Notes: generated from the letters alone by a model not told the origin. 64,000 nt of DNA from Streptomyces sp. NBC_01275 (GCF_026340655.1 NZ_JAPEOZ010000001.1:8184001-8248000); one strand, 5' to 3'; counted from the first letter of the stretch, positions 23,735 to 32,920 are shown. Numbers and translations are program-made.

Positions 23735-25516
23735 TCAGGGATACGACACCACCGTCGACGGCACGGTCGACGTGCCGGACGTCGGCGTTCCGGTCTCGTT
23801 GACGACATGCTCGTACTGGCCCTGACCGCCGAGCGAGACCACCAGCAGGTCGTGGAACTTCACCCCCGACCGGTTCGGCGCGGCGAAGCCGTTGTGCTGC
23901 ACGATCGTCGGGTCGACGTTGTAGTAGCAGTAACTGCCCAGCCCCCAGCCCTCGTGCACGGTCACGGCGTCCCCGACCCGGTAGGCGGCGTACCCCTTCA
24001 CGGACCCGTTCTGGATCGCCGCCTGGTTCGGGGCGTCGTACGCCTTCTCGTTCTGGTAGAAGATCGTCCGGCCCCGCTCGCCGAACCACTGCACGTCGTA
24101 CTTGTTGAAGTGCTCCACGAACAGGCCGGTGGCGAGCACGTCGGAGCCGTTGACGACGACGCCGTAGTCGGCCCGGTTGGTGTCCCAGCCGACGCCGGCG
24201 CCGTGGTCGGCGCGCCAGACCCAGGTGTGGTCGACGATGGTGTGCCGACTGTTGATCACCATGCTGGTGGTGGCCTTGCCGGCGCCCGCGCCGCCGATGC
24301 GGATGAACACGTCCTGGACGGTGGTCGGGTTGGCCGAGTGGTCGCGCCACGCCCCGCTCGGCCCGACCTCCAGCAGTGTCGGGGAGTTGACCGGTCCGGC
24401 GTCGATCAGGAAGCCCGCCAGCCGTACGCCGTCCACGTCGGCGACCTTCAGGGCCGTAACTCCGTTGTCAGGGACGAGAGTCGCATAACCCAGGCCCAGG
24501 ACCACCGTGCCCGCGCGGTTCACCTGGATCGGCTGGTCGAGGTGGTAGATCCCCGGTGTCAGCAGCAGGTGGAGGCCTTCGGTGAGCGCCTGGTTGAGCG
24601 TGGCCGCCGTGACGCCCGGCTTCGCGACGTAGAACCGCGACAGGGACAGCGAGGTGCCGCGCGGTGTGCCGTTGCCCCAGGTCACTCCGCTCGCGTTGGT
24701 GCGCTTCTCCGGGAGGAAGACCCGGTATTCGCTGCCGTCGAGGTAGAGGAAGGGCTTCTCGCGGGAGATGGGCGTCGTGGCCAGGGTGGTGTACGGCGGG
24801 TTCGGGAAGCTCTGCGCGGGCGCGCTCTGGACACCCGAGAACACCATGTTCCAGACGCCGTTGAGCCAACTGCCGATCACGCTGTCGCGGGTGTACCACT
24901 GCTGCTGCGAGTACGGCCCGACCTGGCCGTCGATCCGGCTGTCGGCGATGTAGCCGCCGCTCGCCCAACCGTAGCCGGTGGGGGAGAGGTTGAGGTCGCC
25001 GCGCACATGCATACGGCGGAAGGGGGCGGCCTGGGCGACGGCCCAGCGGTTGGTGCCGTTCGCGGGGACGAGCGCGAGGTTCTCCGCCGAACGCCAGAAG
25101 TTCTGCGTCGCGTTGCCGTTGAACCAGCCCGCGTCGACCGTCACGTCGCCGTTGATGGTCGTGTCGTCGGGGGAGAGGCCGAGGCCCGCGATGGAGGTGT
25201 AGAAGCCGAGTTGGGCGTTGAGACCGCTGTAGGTGCCGGGCTTGAACAGCAGTGCGTAGCGGCCCGCGCCGAACTGGGCCGACTCCTGCTGGGCGAAGAT
25301 CTGGTCCAGCTTCGCCTGGATGCCGGAGGTCGACGGGTCGAAGACGATGACGTTGGGGCCGAGGTCGCCGCCGCCCGGCAGGGCGCGCGGGCACTTGACG
25401 CGTGAGGCGGCGACGGCCGGCGCGGAGCCGAGTGCGGCCAGCGCGGGCGCGGCGGCCGCGGCGGCGAGGACGGTTCTGCGGCGCGGTGCGGAGGAATCCG
25501 AGGAGGTGTGGGGCAT
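23735..25516 (-). CDS. Tat-secreted right-handed beta-helix protein (GH55/pectate-lyase-like)
   Basis: A 593-aa protein with a Tat signal (RRRTVLAAAAAAPALAALGSAPAVAA). The mature part contains repeated solenoid-type strands: NVIVFDPSTSGIQAKLDQIF, GRYALLFKPGTYSGLNAQLGFYTSIAGLG, TTINGDVTVDAGW, then SMVINSRHTIVDHTWVWRADHG. This fits a parallel beta-helix of the kind seen in GH55 beta-1,3-glucanase-like proteins, sometimes labelled adenylyl cyclase in Streptomyces. A glucan-directed role is suggested by the adjacent beta-glucosidase remnant and the CebR-like operator 135 bp upstream. ATG 25516 follows AGGAG. Confidence 0.8.
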   Translation of the reverse strand: MPHTSSDSSAPRRRTVLAAAAAAPALAALGSAPAVAASRVKCPRALPGGGDLGPNVIVFDPSTSGIQAKLDQIFAQQESAQFGAGRYALLFKPGTYSGLNAQLGFYTSIAGLGLSPDDTTINGDVTVDAGWFNGNATQNFWRSAENLALVPANGTNRWAVAQAAPFRRMHVRGDLNLSPTGYGWASGGYIADSRIDGQVGPYSQQQWYTRDSVIGSWLNGVWNMVFSGVQSAPAQSFPNPPYTTLATTPISREKPFLYLDGSEYRVFLPEKRTNASGVTWGNGTPRGTSLSLSRFYVAKPGVTAATLNQALTEGLHLLLTPGIYHLDQPIQVNRAGTVVLGLGYATLVPDNGVTALKVADVDGVRLAGFLIDAGPVNSPTLLEVGPSGAWRDHSANPTTVQDVFIRIGGAGAGKATTSMVINSRHTIVDHTWVWRADHGAGVGWDTNRADYGVVVNGSDVLATGLFVEHFNKYDVQWFGERGRTIFYQNEKAYDAPNQAAIQNGSVKGYAAYRVGDAVTVHEGWGLGSYCYYNVDPTIVQHNGFAAPNRSGVKFHDLLVVSLGGQGQYEHVVNETGTPTSGTSTVPSTVVSYP

Positions 25517-25584
25517 GGTCGCGGCTCTCCTGGGTCGGGACGGGCACGGCGGCTGGTCGGTGGGAACGGCTCATGCAGGAAGGA

Positions 25585-25636
25585 CGTTCAGCAAGCGCGT
25601 TCAGTAAGCGTGTTCGGCAAACGCATTCAGGAAGTG
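25585..25636. repeat. Four degenerate tandem 13-bp repeats in a promoter region
   Basis: CGTTCAGCAAGCG, CGTTCAGTAAGCG, TGTTCGGCAAACG and CATTCAGGAAGTG follow each other without gaps. They share the pattern YRTTCRGNAARYG. They lie 69-120 bp upstream of the beta-helix gene start, beside the palindrome at 25651. Cooperative regulator binding is possible. Confidence 0.7.
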
Positions 25637-25650
25637 AACTCGCGCGGTCC

Positions 25651-25664
25651 TGAGAGCGCTCTCA
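25651..25664. promoter_or_regulatory. LacI-family (CebR-like) operator palindrome
   Basis: TGAGAGCGCTCTCA is a perfect 14-bp palindrome differing by one symmetric base pair from the known CebR box TGGGAGCGCTCCCA. It lies upstream of the secreted beta-helix gene and of the beta-glucosidase remnant, consistent with control by a glucan-oligosaccharide-responsive LacI regulator. Confidence 0.75.
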
Positions 25665-25745
25665 CGCCACTGAATGCTTCAACTACCCGAACGTGCGCGT
25701 CAAGAGGCGCGACCGGAGTTCCCCCGCGGCGCTGGAGCAGCAGGC

Positions 25746-26312
25746 ATGCGGGACGTGTACGGCGTCGAACTCCCCGAAGAGCCGGGCGACTTGGCGACGA
25801 TCGCCGCACCGCTGGACTGGCTGGGCCTGAACTACTGCTTCCCGGCGACGGTCGCCGACGACCCGGGCGGCCCGGCCCCGCACGCCCGTTCCGTCCGCCG
25901 GCCCGGCGTCCCGCGCACCGGCATGGACGGGGAGGTCGACCCGGGCGGCATCGAGACGCTCCTGCTGCGCCTCACCGACGAGTACGGCGCGCACCGGCTG
26001 TAGGTCACGGAGAACGGTTCCGCCTACCCGGACGCCGTCCGCCCCGACGGCGCCGTCGACGACCCCGACCGCCAGACCTACCTGACCGCCCACCTGACCG
26101 CCTGCGCCTCCGCCGCCCGCAAGGGCGCCCCGCTGGCCGGCTACTTCGCCTGGTCCCTGCTGGACGACTTCGAGTGGGCGTACGGCTACGACAAGCGCTT
26201 CGGACTCGTGCACGTCGACCACCGCACACAGGCGCGCACGATCAAGGGCGCCGGACGCCACTACGCGGAGATCATCCGCAGGCATCGGGAGGGGGTGCGG
26301 AGGGCGGCCTGA
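25746..26312 (+). pseudogene. GH1 beta-glucosidase remnant with in-frame stop
   Basis: Similarity runs from about 25746 ([22 protein letters not shown]) through [10 protein letters not shown], which contains the nucleophile Glu, to [19 protein letters not shown] and the C-terminus at 26312. The frame is interrupted at 26001-26003, where TAG replaces the Tyr codon expected in LYVTENG. About 250 N-terminal residues, including the acid/base NEP motif, are absent. A complete GH1 enzyme is 440-480 aa. Both lesions make it non-functional. It once probably hydrolysed cello- or laminari-oligosaccharides under the adjacent CebR-like box. Confidence 0.85.
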
Positions 26313-26419
26313 GTCTGCCTGAGGGGGGCGCGGGTGCGGGTGCGGGTGCGGGGCTCCGGCCTGCGGTTCCCCACGGGAACTCGGTTGCCCGCCGTTTCCT
26401 CCGCTGAGAGGCTCGCCCC

Positions 26420-27280
26420 ATGCCGACCTTCACCGCCCCCGACTCGACCCGCCTCGCCCACCACGAGTCGGGGGACGGCCCGCCGCTGGTCTGCCTGCCC
26501 GGCGGCCCCATGCAGTCCGCCGCCTACCTGGGCGACCTCGGCGGCCTCACGTCCCACCGTCGGCTGATCAGGCTGGACCTCAGAGGCACCGGCGAGTCGG
26601 CGGCCCCGGCGGACACCGCGTCGTACCGCTGCGACCGCCAGGTCGACGACGTCGAGGCACTGCGCGAGCACCTCGGGCTGGAGCGGATCGACCTGCTCGG
26701 GCACTCCGCAGGAGCCAACCTGGCGATCCTCTACGCGGCCCGGTACCCGGACCGGGTCGCCAGCCTGCTGCTGATCACCCCGAGCGTGTACGCCGTCGGC
26801 CTCGACGTCACCGCCGAGGACCGCCTCACGACAGCCCGCCTGCGCCGCGACGAGCCGTGGTTCGCGACGGCGTACGCGGCGCTGGAAGCGGTCACGGCAG
26901 GCCGGGCCGCCCCCGACTCCTGGCAGGCCCTCGCCCCCTTCTTCCACGCCCGCTGGAACGACGAGGCCCGCGCCTTCGACGCGGCCGGCGACCGCGCGAA
27001 GAACCCTGAGGCGGCCGCCGTCTACACCGCCGAGGGCGCCTTCACCCCCACCGCGACCCGCGAGACCCTCGCCGCCCTCCCCGCCCCGGTCCTCCTCCTC
27101 GCCGGCGAGACGGACCTGGCCGCTCCGCCCCGGGTGATGCGGGAGTTCGCGGGGCTGTTCCCGAAGACCGAGTTCGTGGTGCAGGCGGGGGCTGGGCATT
27201 TTCCCTGGCGGGACGATGCCGAGGGCTTCGTGTCGGCGGTGGAGGCGTTCCTGGGCGTGGGGACCGGCCCGGGGGACTGA
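26420..27280 (+). CDS. Alpha/beta hydrolase (proline iminopeptidase-like)
   Basis: A 286-aa alpha/beta-hydrolase. The oxyanion region reads PPLVCLPGGPMQSAAYLGDL, then DLRGTGESAAP, nucleophile elbow LLGHSAGANLAILYA (Ser), acid in LLAGETDLAAPP and His in QAGAGHFPWRDD. The catalytic triad is complete. The DLRGTG element is shared with prolyl aminopeptidases, but the substrate cannot be fixed. ATG 26420 lies about 107 bp after the GH1 remnant and the gene is monocistronic. Confidence 0.85.
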   Translation: MPTFTAPDSTRLAHHESGDGPPLVCLPGGPMQSAAYLGDLGGLTSHRRLIRLDLRGTGESAAPADTASYRCDRQVDDVEALREHLGLERIDLLGHSAGANLAILYAARYPDRVASLLLITPSVYAVGLDVTAEDRLTTARLRRDEPWFATAYAALEAVTAGRAAPDSWQALAPFFHARWNDEARAFDAAGDRAKNPEAAAVYTAEGAFTPTATRETLAALPAPVLLLAGETDLAAPPRVMREFAGLFPKTEFVVQAGAGHFPWRDDAEGFVSAVEAFLGVGTGPGD

Positions 27281-27318
27281 CCGGTTCAGGCACGCTCACG
27301 AAGAGGGCGGCCGGAGGG

Positions 27319-27711
27319 CTAGCAGTCCCTCAGCTCCGCCGACTGGTTCAGCACCTGTGCCCGCGCGGAAGTGAACCGCGCATAGGTCTCCCCGTCCCGC
27401 GCCCCCGGGCGGAACGCTGCCACCCGGTGGCAGTTCTGGAAGGCCAGGGCCACGTCGAAGTGGCGTTCCAGGCTGGTGCGGATGGCGTCGCTGGCGAGGG
27501 CGCGAAGGAGTTGGCCGCGTTCCTGTTCGGAGGCGGGAGGGGTCTGGTTGTCGGTGAACTCGCCGATGCCGGCGTGGAGTCGGGTGGCGAGGGAGGCGAC
27601 GAGGTCGTACGCGTAGGGGAGGGACGTGCGGACGGTGTCCACGAAATCCTCCTCGCGGACGGCGCCCGCTTCGGCCTCGGCGAGGAGCTTGGGGGAGACG
27701 TCGAGAGACAT
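27319..27711 (-). CDS. Conserved actinobacterial small protein (SCO5389-like family)
   Basis: A 130-aa helical protein beginning MSLDVSPKLLAEAEAG with DFVDTVRTSLPYAYDLVASLA, FTDNQTPPASEQERGQLLRALASDAIRTSLERHFDV and an ending NQSAELRDC. This pattern recalls a small Streptomyces family (SCO5389-like) of unknown function that accompanies CooC-like ATPases. One Cys sits at the C-terminus and one in FQNCHR. It follows the ATPase gene by 74 bp in the same direction and is probably co-transcribed. Confidence 0.7.
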   Translation of the reverse strand: MSLDVSPKLLAEAEAGAVREEDFVDTVRTSLPYAYDLVASLATRLHAGIGEFTDNQTPPASEQERGQLLRALASDAIRTSLERHFDVALAFQNCHRVAAFRPGARDGETYARFTSARAQVLNQSAELRDC

Positions 27712-27720
27712 GTGTGTCCT

Positions 27721-27747
27721 GTTCTTCTGGTTCTTCTGGTTCTTCTG
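27721..27747. repeat. Three tandem copies of GTTCTTCTG
   Basis: A 9-bp unit is repeated three times exactly between the CooC-like ATPase and the small conserved gene, followed by AAAAAA. It is a non-coding simple repeat in the ribosome-binding region of the 27711 gene. Confidence 0.8.
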
Positions 27748-27785
27748 GAAAAAAGGGGGAGGGGCGGCTCGTCGGGCGAGGCTTG

Positions 27786-28736
27786 TCAGGCGAGGGACGC
27801 CGGGCCCGGGGTGAAGTCCGGGTCCACCTGGGCCGCCAGGTTCTGGCCCGTCGCCCGGTCCGCCCAGGCGTGGGCGTTGCGGAGGTGGAACTGAACGGCG
27901 TGGCGGTGGAGGGCCGGCCAGTCCTTCGTGCGGGCGTCGACGTGCTCGCGCAGCACCGTCAGAGCGTGGCGGTTGGTCTCCTCCAACTCGCCCTGGGGAC
28001 TGCCTTGTTCGGCGGAGCGCACCCAGGGGGAGTGGACCAGGTGGGTGAGGAGGTCGTCGCCCACCTGGTCCTTGAGGAAGAGGAGGTCCTCCTCGCCGGT
28101 CACCTTGTTGCCGATCACGGCGAGCGGGATGTCGAACTCGCGGGCGTGGTCGCGGTACTGGCGGTAGACCGAGACGCCCTTGCGGGTGGGTTCGGCCACC
28201 AGGAAGGTCATGTCGAAGCGGGTGAACAGGCCGGAGGCGAAGGCGTCGGCGCCGGCCGTCATGTCGACGACGACGTACTCGCCGGGGCCGTCGACCAGGT
28301 GCCCGAGGTAGAGCTCGACGGCGCCGAGCTTGGAGTGGTAGCAGGCCACCCCGAGGTCGCTCTCGTCGAACTCGCCGGTGACCATCAGCGGCACGCCGCC
28401 CACCTGCCGGACATGGCGGGCGTGCAGTTCGTCGTCGCCCAACAGGCGCAGGAGGCGTGAACCGCGGCCCGGCGGGGTCGTCTTGATCATCGCCTCGCGG
28501 GAGGCGATGCGCGGGTTGGCGCCGCGCAGCAGGTCCTTGATCTCGCCCAGGCGGGCGGCCAGGGGAGGGGCGGCGAAAGGTGTCCGCAGCGCGGGGTCGA
28601 GCGCCTCGGCCAGGTGCTGGTTGATGTCGGCGTCGACGGCCAGCACCGGTGCGCCGGAACGCGCCAGGCGCCGGGCGAACAGGGCCGACAGCGTCGTCTT
28701 GCCGCTGCCGCCCTTCCCCACGAAGGCGATGCGCAT
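27786..28736 (-). CDS. CooC/MinD-like P-loop ATPase
   Basis: A 316-aa deviant-Walker ATPase. It starts MRIAFVGKGGSGKTTLSALFARRLARSG (Walker A with the signature Lys), then VLAVDADINQHL, and later YVVVDMTAGADAFASGLFTRFD (Walker B-like) and LAVIGNKV. CooC-type members help insert nickel into carbon monoxide dehydrogenase; actinobacterial members are of unknown use. ATG 28736 is chosen, with GTG 28739 directly before it. A Fur-family-like box lies 17-31 bases upstream of the ATG, which hints at metal control together with the divergent NikA-like block. Confidence 0.85.
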   Translation of the reverse strand: MRIAFVGKGGSGKTTLSALFARRLARSGAPVLAVDADINQHLAEALDPALRTPFAAPPLAARLGEIKDLLRGANPRIASREAMIKTTPPGRGSRLLRLLGDDELHARHVRQVGGVPLMVTGEFDESDLGVACYHSKLGAVELYLGHLVDGPGEYVVVDMTAGADAFASGLFTRFDMTFLVAEPTRKGVSVYRQYRDHAREFDIPLAVIGNKVTGEEDLLFLKDQVGDDLLTHLVHSPWVRSAEQGSPQGELEETNRHALTVLREHVDARTKDWPALHRHAVQFHLRNAHAWADRATGQNLAAQVDPDFTPGPASLA

Positions 28737-28752
28737 CACAGCACCGCCTTGT

Positions 28753-28767
28753 TGAAAATGAATGTCA
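28753..28767. promoter_or_regulatory. Candidate Fur/Zur/Nur-family operator (7-1-7)
   Basis: TGAAAAT-G-AATGTCA matches the general 7-1-7 Fur-family pattern TGATAAT-N-ATTATCA at 11 of 14 positions. It lies in the divergent spacer between the CooC-like ATPase and the GNAT/NikA-like genes. Which metal (Zn, Ni or Fe) is not evident from the sequence. Confidence 0.5.
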
Positions 28768-28862
28768 TGTGGCTAGGTTTAGGGCTGCGCCGTGATCTCT
28801 GTCAAGTCCGGAGGCGCATCGGGAGTGATCTTCCGGCCCGGCTTAATGCATATGATGTGCAA

Positions 28863-29545
28863 GTGCGTGACTACTGCATACGGCCCGCGGGCCCAGACGA
28901 CCTCGACGGAGCCCGAGCGGTCATGCTCGACACCGTCTACCGCGACTTCGGCACCGGCTATGTGCCCCGCTGGCACGGCGACGTCATCGACCCCGCCGCC
29001 GCGTACCTCGCCCCCGCCCGCCACACCCTGCTGGTCGCACTCGACGGCGACGGCGAGGACGGCGCGGTCGTCGCCACCGCCGCCCTGGACTCCCGCGGTC
29101 CCGTGCACCCGCCGAACCCGCGCCATGTCGCCGAGCGGTATCCCTCCGGCACGACCGCGCAGTTGCGCCGGGTCTACGTCCGCCGTGAGCACCGCAGGCG
29201 CGGCCTCGCCCGGCGGCTCGTGGCCGAACTGCTCGCATTCGCCGCCGCGGAGGGCGGCTATCGGGCCGTCTACCTGCACACGGACCCGTCCGTGGAGGGC
29301 GCCGAGGGGTTCTGGCGCTCGCTCGGCAAGGTCGTGCACGACGAACGCGAGGACCCGGGCGGCTTGGGGATCGTGCACTTCGACGTCCCCCTCGACGTCC
29401 CCCTCGGCACCTCTCTCGGCACCCCCCTCGACGCTTGCCCCGGCCTCCCCCCCCGGGCCTCCCCCTGGGTGTCCCCGTCGACCTTCCCTTCGGCGCCCCG
29501 AGCCCCACCGCCCCCTCCCCCCACTCCCACGCGCGCACTCCCTAG
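28863..29545 (+). CDS. GNAT N-acetyltransferase, 3' end probably frameshifted
   Basis: The first 180 residues are a GNAT domain with CIRPAGPDDLDGARAVM, the acetyl-CoA loop QLRRVYVRREHRRRGLARRLV (RRxxRRxG/A) and YLHTDPSVEGAEGFWRSLG. After FDVPLDVPLG the frame does not stop and stays open over the whole next gene to 31124. A single-base change in the C8 run at 29447-29454 would shift reading to the frame that stops at TAG 29543-29545, 11 bases before the next ATG, with a similar VPVDLPFG-type tail. That end is given here. The start is GTG 28863 (alternative GTG 28857). The substrate is unknown. Confidence 0.65.
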
Positions 29546-29556
29546 GCCGGTACCCC

Positions 29557-31116
29557 ATGCACCTCCCCCTCCGTCCCAGCCCTCCCCGCTCCCGTCCCCG
29601 CCGCTCCCTCTCCGCGCTCCTGCTCACCCCCCTCCTCGCCGGCTGCTTCGCCTCCGGTGGCGACGGCGGCGGGGCGTCCGACGCCGAGGACGGGACCCGG
29701 CTGCGCGTCGCCCTCGCCTTCCCGCCCGCCGAGAACCTCTCCCCGTACGGCGCCGACGCCACGATCCTCAGCCGGCTCGGCGTCACCGAGGGACTGACCG
29801 CGCTCGACGCCAACGGCGCAGCCGCCCCCGCGCTCGCCGCGTCCTGGCGGCGCGAGGACGACCGCAGCTGGCTGTTCACCTTGCGCGAGGCGTCCTTCCA
29901 GGACGGCGCCGACGTCACTCCCGCCGCGGTCGTCACCGCCCTCACCCACGCCACGAAGGCCAAGCCCGTTCCCGCCGCCCTCGCCGGCGGCACCCTCACG
30001 GTCGAGACGGACGGCGACACCGGCGTACGGATCATCACCGCCGACCCCGATCCCGTACTGCCCCTGCGCCTGAGCAGCCCCAGCCTCGCCGTCCTCTCCC
30101 CGAAGGCGTACGACGGGGACGGCGTCGGCGACGGGAACGGCGGCAAGGACGGGAAGGGCGTCGTCGATCCGGTCGGCACCGCCACCGGGCCGTTCGAGCT
30201 CACCGAGGTCGCCGGCGCCACCGCCGCCGACCTCGACCGCTTCGACGACTACTGGGGCGGCCGCGCCCAGGCCGCCGGGATCGACGCACGGTTCATCGCC
30301 GACGGCACCGCCCGCGCCAACGCCCTGCGCACCGGCCAGGTCGACCTCGCCGAGGCGATCCCGGTCGCGCAGGCCGCCTCCCTCGACGCGGCCACCCGCC
30401 GCGAGACCGCCACGACCCGCACCACCAGCCTGCTCCTCAACACGGAGTCGGGCGTCTTCAAGGACCCGGCCCTGCGCGCCGCCGCCCGCGCCGCCGTCGA
30501 CACCTCGGCGCTCGCGGAGGGCGTCTACGAGGGCCGCGCCGACGCCGGCGCCGGGATCTACGGACCCGCCGTCACCTGGGCCGAGGGCAAGCGTGTGAAG
30601 CCCGCCGGGCGAGCGAAGGCCGGCGACCCCGACGGCGCCTCCCTCACCCTCGCCACCTACGACAACCGGCCCGAACTCCCCGAAGTCGCACAGGTGTTGA
30701 AGCAACAGCTGGAGAAGGCCGGGTTCACGGTGAAGCTGGAGGTGCGCGAGTACTCGCGGCTGGAGAGCGACGCGCTGGCCGGGAGGTTCGACGCGTTCGT
30801 CGGGGCCCGCAACAGCCTCCTCGACACCGGCGACCCCGTCTCCGTGCTCGCCGGCGACTTCACCTGCGACGGCGGCTACAACCTCGCCCTGCTCTGCGAC
30901 AAGACGGTCGACCGGGCCGTGGCCAAGGCCCAGCGGACAGCCGACCCCGACAAGCGCCGGGACGCCGCCCTGGCCGCCGAGGCCGCGATCCTCGCCACCG
31001 ACGCCGACGTCCCGCTGGTCCACCAGCGCGTCATCACCGGCGTCGGCGCCAGGACGAGCGGGGTGCTCCTCGACCCCTACGAGCGGACCCTCGTCGGCGC
31101 CGGGACCCGGCGCTGA
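29557..31116 (+). CDS. ABC transporter substrate-binding lipoprotein (NikA/SBP_bac_5 family)
   Basis: A 519-aa extracytoplasmic binding protein. The signal ends in lipobox LLAGCFASGG. The SBP_bac_5 body is recognised by LRVALAFPPAENLSPYG, WRREDDRSWLFTLREASFQDGADVTPAAVVTAL and GTGPFELTEV-like GPFELTEVAG. The family binds peptides, nickel or metal-opine complexes. Next come a fused permease and an MFS gene, an order that resembles nickel or opine-metallophore uptake systems (inference). A Gly/Lys/Asp-rich low-complexity insert lies around residues 187-202. Confidence 0.85.
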   Translation: MHLPLRPSPPRSRPRRSLSALLLTPLLAGCFASGGDGGGASDAEDGTRLRVALAFPPAENLSPYGADATILSRLGVTEGLTALDANGAAAPALAASWRREDDRSWLFTLREASFQDGADVTPAAVVTALTHATKAKPVPAALAGGTLTVETDGDTGVRIITADPDPVLPLRLSSPSLAVLSPKAYDGDGVGDGNGGKDGKGVVDPVGTATGPFELTEVAGATAADLDRFDDYWGGRAQAAGIDARFIADGTARANALRTGQVDLAEAIPVAQAASLDAATRRETATTRTTSLLLNTESGVFKDPALRAAARAAVDTSALAEGVYEGRADAGAGIYGPAVTWAEGKRVKPAGRAKAGDPDGASLTLATYDNRPELPEVAQVLKQQLEKAGFTVKLEVREYSRLESDALAGRFDAFVGARNSLLDTGDPVSVLAGDFTCDGGYNLALLCDKTVDRAVAKAQRTADPDKRRDAALAAEAAILATDADVPLVHQRVITGVGARTSGVLLDPYERTLVGAGTRR

Positions 31117-31120
31117 CGGC

Positions 31121-32920
31121 ATGAGGAACAGGGTGGGCGCGCTGCTGTGGCGCGTGGGACTGGCCGCGCTGCTGGTGTGCGGGATCGGGCTGCTGCCCTG
31201 GCTCTCGCGCACCGACCCGGCGCTCACCGTCCTCAAGACGCGCTCCGCCGACCGGGATCCCGACCCCGCGGTGCTCGCCGACATCCGCGCCCAACTCGGC
31301 CTGGACAGCGGCCCGTTGCCTCTACTCGGCCAGTGGCTGGCCGGGTTGCCGCGCGGGGACGCCGGGCGGTCGTGGATCTCGGGCGCGGAGGTCGCGCCCG
31401 CCGTGCTCCAGGCCCTGGGGGCGTCCCTGCTGCTGATGGCGGTGGCGCTCGCCCTCGCCCTGGTCGTCGCCGCCGCCGTGTGCGCCCGCACCCTGTACCT
31501 CGGCGCACGTCGGGGCCTGGACGGCCGGCGCGCCGGCGGTTCCGGGTCCGCCGTGCTCGCCGCGCTGCCCGAGTTCCTCACCGCCTCGGTCCTCGCCACC
31601 GTCGTCGGCGTGCAGTTGGGCTGGCTGCCCGCCCTCGGCTGGTACGGCCCCCAGTGGACCGTGCTGCCGGCCCTCGCCCTCGCCCTGCCCGCCGGCGCGG
31701 TCCTCGGACGCCTCCTCGACGACCGGCTGCCCGGCACCTTCGCCGAGCCCTGGGCGCTGGCCGCCGCCGCGCGCGGACTGCCCGGCCGGAGCATCGCCCG
31801 CCAGGCGCTGCGCCGCTGCCTGCCCGGACTGCTGCCCAACCTCGGGCTGTTCGTCGTCGGTCTGACCGGCGGTTCCGTCGCCGTGGAGCAGATCTTCGAC
31901 ATCCCCGGACTCGGCCGGACCACCCTTCAGGCCGCGCTCGCCCAGGACCTGCCCGTCCTCCAGGCCGGCGCCCTGGCCCTCGTCCTCCTCGCCGCCGTGA
32001 CGACCGCCGCCGCCCGCCTCGCCGCCGGGCTGCTCATCGGCCCCGCCCTGCGCGACGGCGCCCTGACGAGCCCGCACCCCCCGACCCCGCCCGCACGCAC
32101 GATCCTCCCGCTCCTCCACGGCGCTCTCCTCCTCGCCGTCGTCGCCGCGGGCCTGCCCCGCGACCCGCTCGCCCTCGACACCGCCGCCCGCCTCCAACCC
32201 CCCTCCACGGCACACCCGTTCGGCACCGACGCGCTCGGCCGGGACGTGCTCGCCCGGGTCGCACACGGCGCGCTCGACACCCTCCTCCTCGCCCTCGCCG
32301 TCACCGCGATCGCGCTGACGGCCGGCGTGCTGCTCGGGCTGCTGCCCCGGCTGTCCGGACCGCTCGTCGACACCGTCAACGCCGTGCCGCCGGTCCTCGC
32401 CGCGCTCCTCGTCGCCGCGGTCCGGGGCAACGGTACGGCCGCCCCCGTCCTCGCCGTGGCGGTCGTGGCCTGGGCCCCGCTCGCCGCGCACGCCTCCGCG
32501 CTGCTCCAGCAGGAACGGGCCACCCTGCACCTGACCGCGACCCGCGCCCTGGGCGCCGGTCCCTGGTATCTGCTGAGCCGCGAACTCCTGCCCGCCGTCC
32601 TGCCGCCCGTCGCCCGCCACGCCCTCCTGCGGCTGCCCGGCATCGCCCTCGCCCTCGCCTCCCTCGGCTTCCTCGGTCTGGGCGCACAGCCGCCGTCCCC
32701 CGAGTGGGGCCTGCTGCTCGCCGAGAACCAGCCCTACGCCGAGCGCGCCCCCTGGGCCGTCCTCGCCCCCGCGGCCGCCCTCGCCCTGCTCGGCGCCCTG
32801 GCGGTGACGGCGGCAGGCGGCCTACGACGACCACGGCGTCGTACGACAAGCTCGGCGGAGGCGGGGGACACGGCGGGCGAACAGCCGTCACCCGCACCGG
32901 AGTTGGTGAGCACGCGATGA
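31121..32920 (+). CDS. Fused ABC permease (NikB-NikC type in one chain)
   Basis: A 599-aa membrane protein in which two permease halves are joined. The first half has SWISGAEVAPAVLQALGASLLLMAVALAL and an EAA loop AARGLPGRSIARQALRRCLPGLL. The second begins HPFGTDALGRDVLARVAHGALDTLLLALAV, typical of DppC/NikC, with EAA loop TRALGAGPWYLLSRELLPAVLP. It starts 5 bases after the binding-protein stop and overlaps the MFS gene by 4 bases. No ATPase gene is present in the window segment, although the transporter needs one, so an orphan ATPase or loss must be invoked. Confidence 0.88.
   Translation: MRNRVGALLWRVGLAALLVCGIGLLPWLSRTDPALTVLKTRSADRDPDPAVLADIRAQLGLDSGPLPLLGQWLAGLPRGDAGRSWISGAEVAPAVLQALGASLLLMAVALALALVVAAAVCARTLYLGARRGLDGRRAGGSGSAVLAALPEFLTASVLATVVGVQLGWLPALGWYGPQWTVLPALALALPAGAVLGRLLDDRLPGTFAEPWALAAAARGLPGRSIARQALRRCLPGLLPNLGLFVVGLTGGSVAVEQIFDIPGLGRTTLQAALAQDLPVLQAGALALVLLAAVTTAAARLAAGLLIGPALRDGALTSPHPPTPPARTILPLLHGALLLAVVAAGLPRDPLALDTAARLQPPSTAHPFGTDALGRDVLARVAHGALDTLLLALAVTAIALTAGVLLGLLPRLSGPLVDTVNAVPPVLAALLVAAVRGNGTAAPVLAVAVVAWAPLAAHASALLQQERATLHLTATRALGAGPWYLLSRELLPAVLPPVARHALLRLPGIALALASLGFLGLGAQPPSPEWGLLLAENQPYAERAPWAVLAPAAALALLGALAVTAAGGLRRPRRRTTSSAEAGDTAGEQPSPAPELVSTR

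Noticed and set aside
29542..31923. 793-codon antisense frame over the NikA-like and permease genes
   Set aside because: Composition is shadow-like and the plus-strand genes have complete family motifs and tight spacing.
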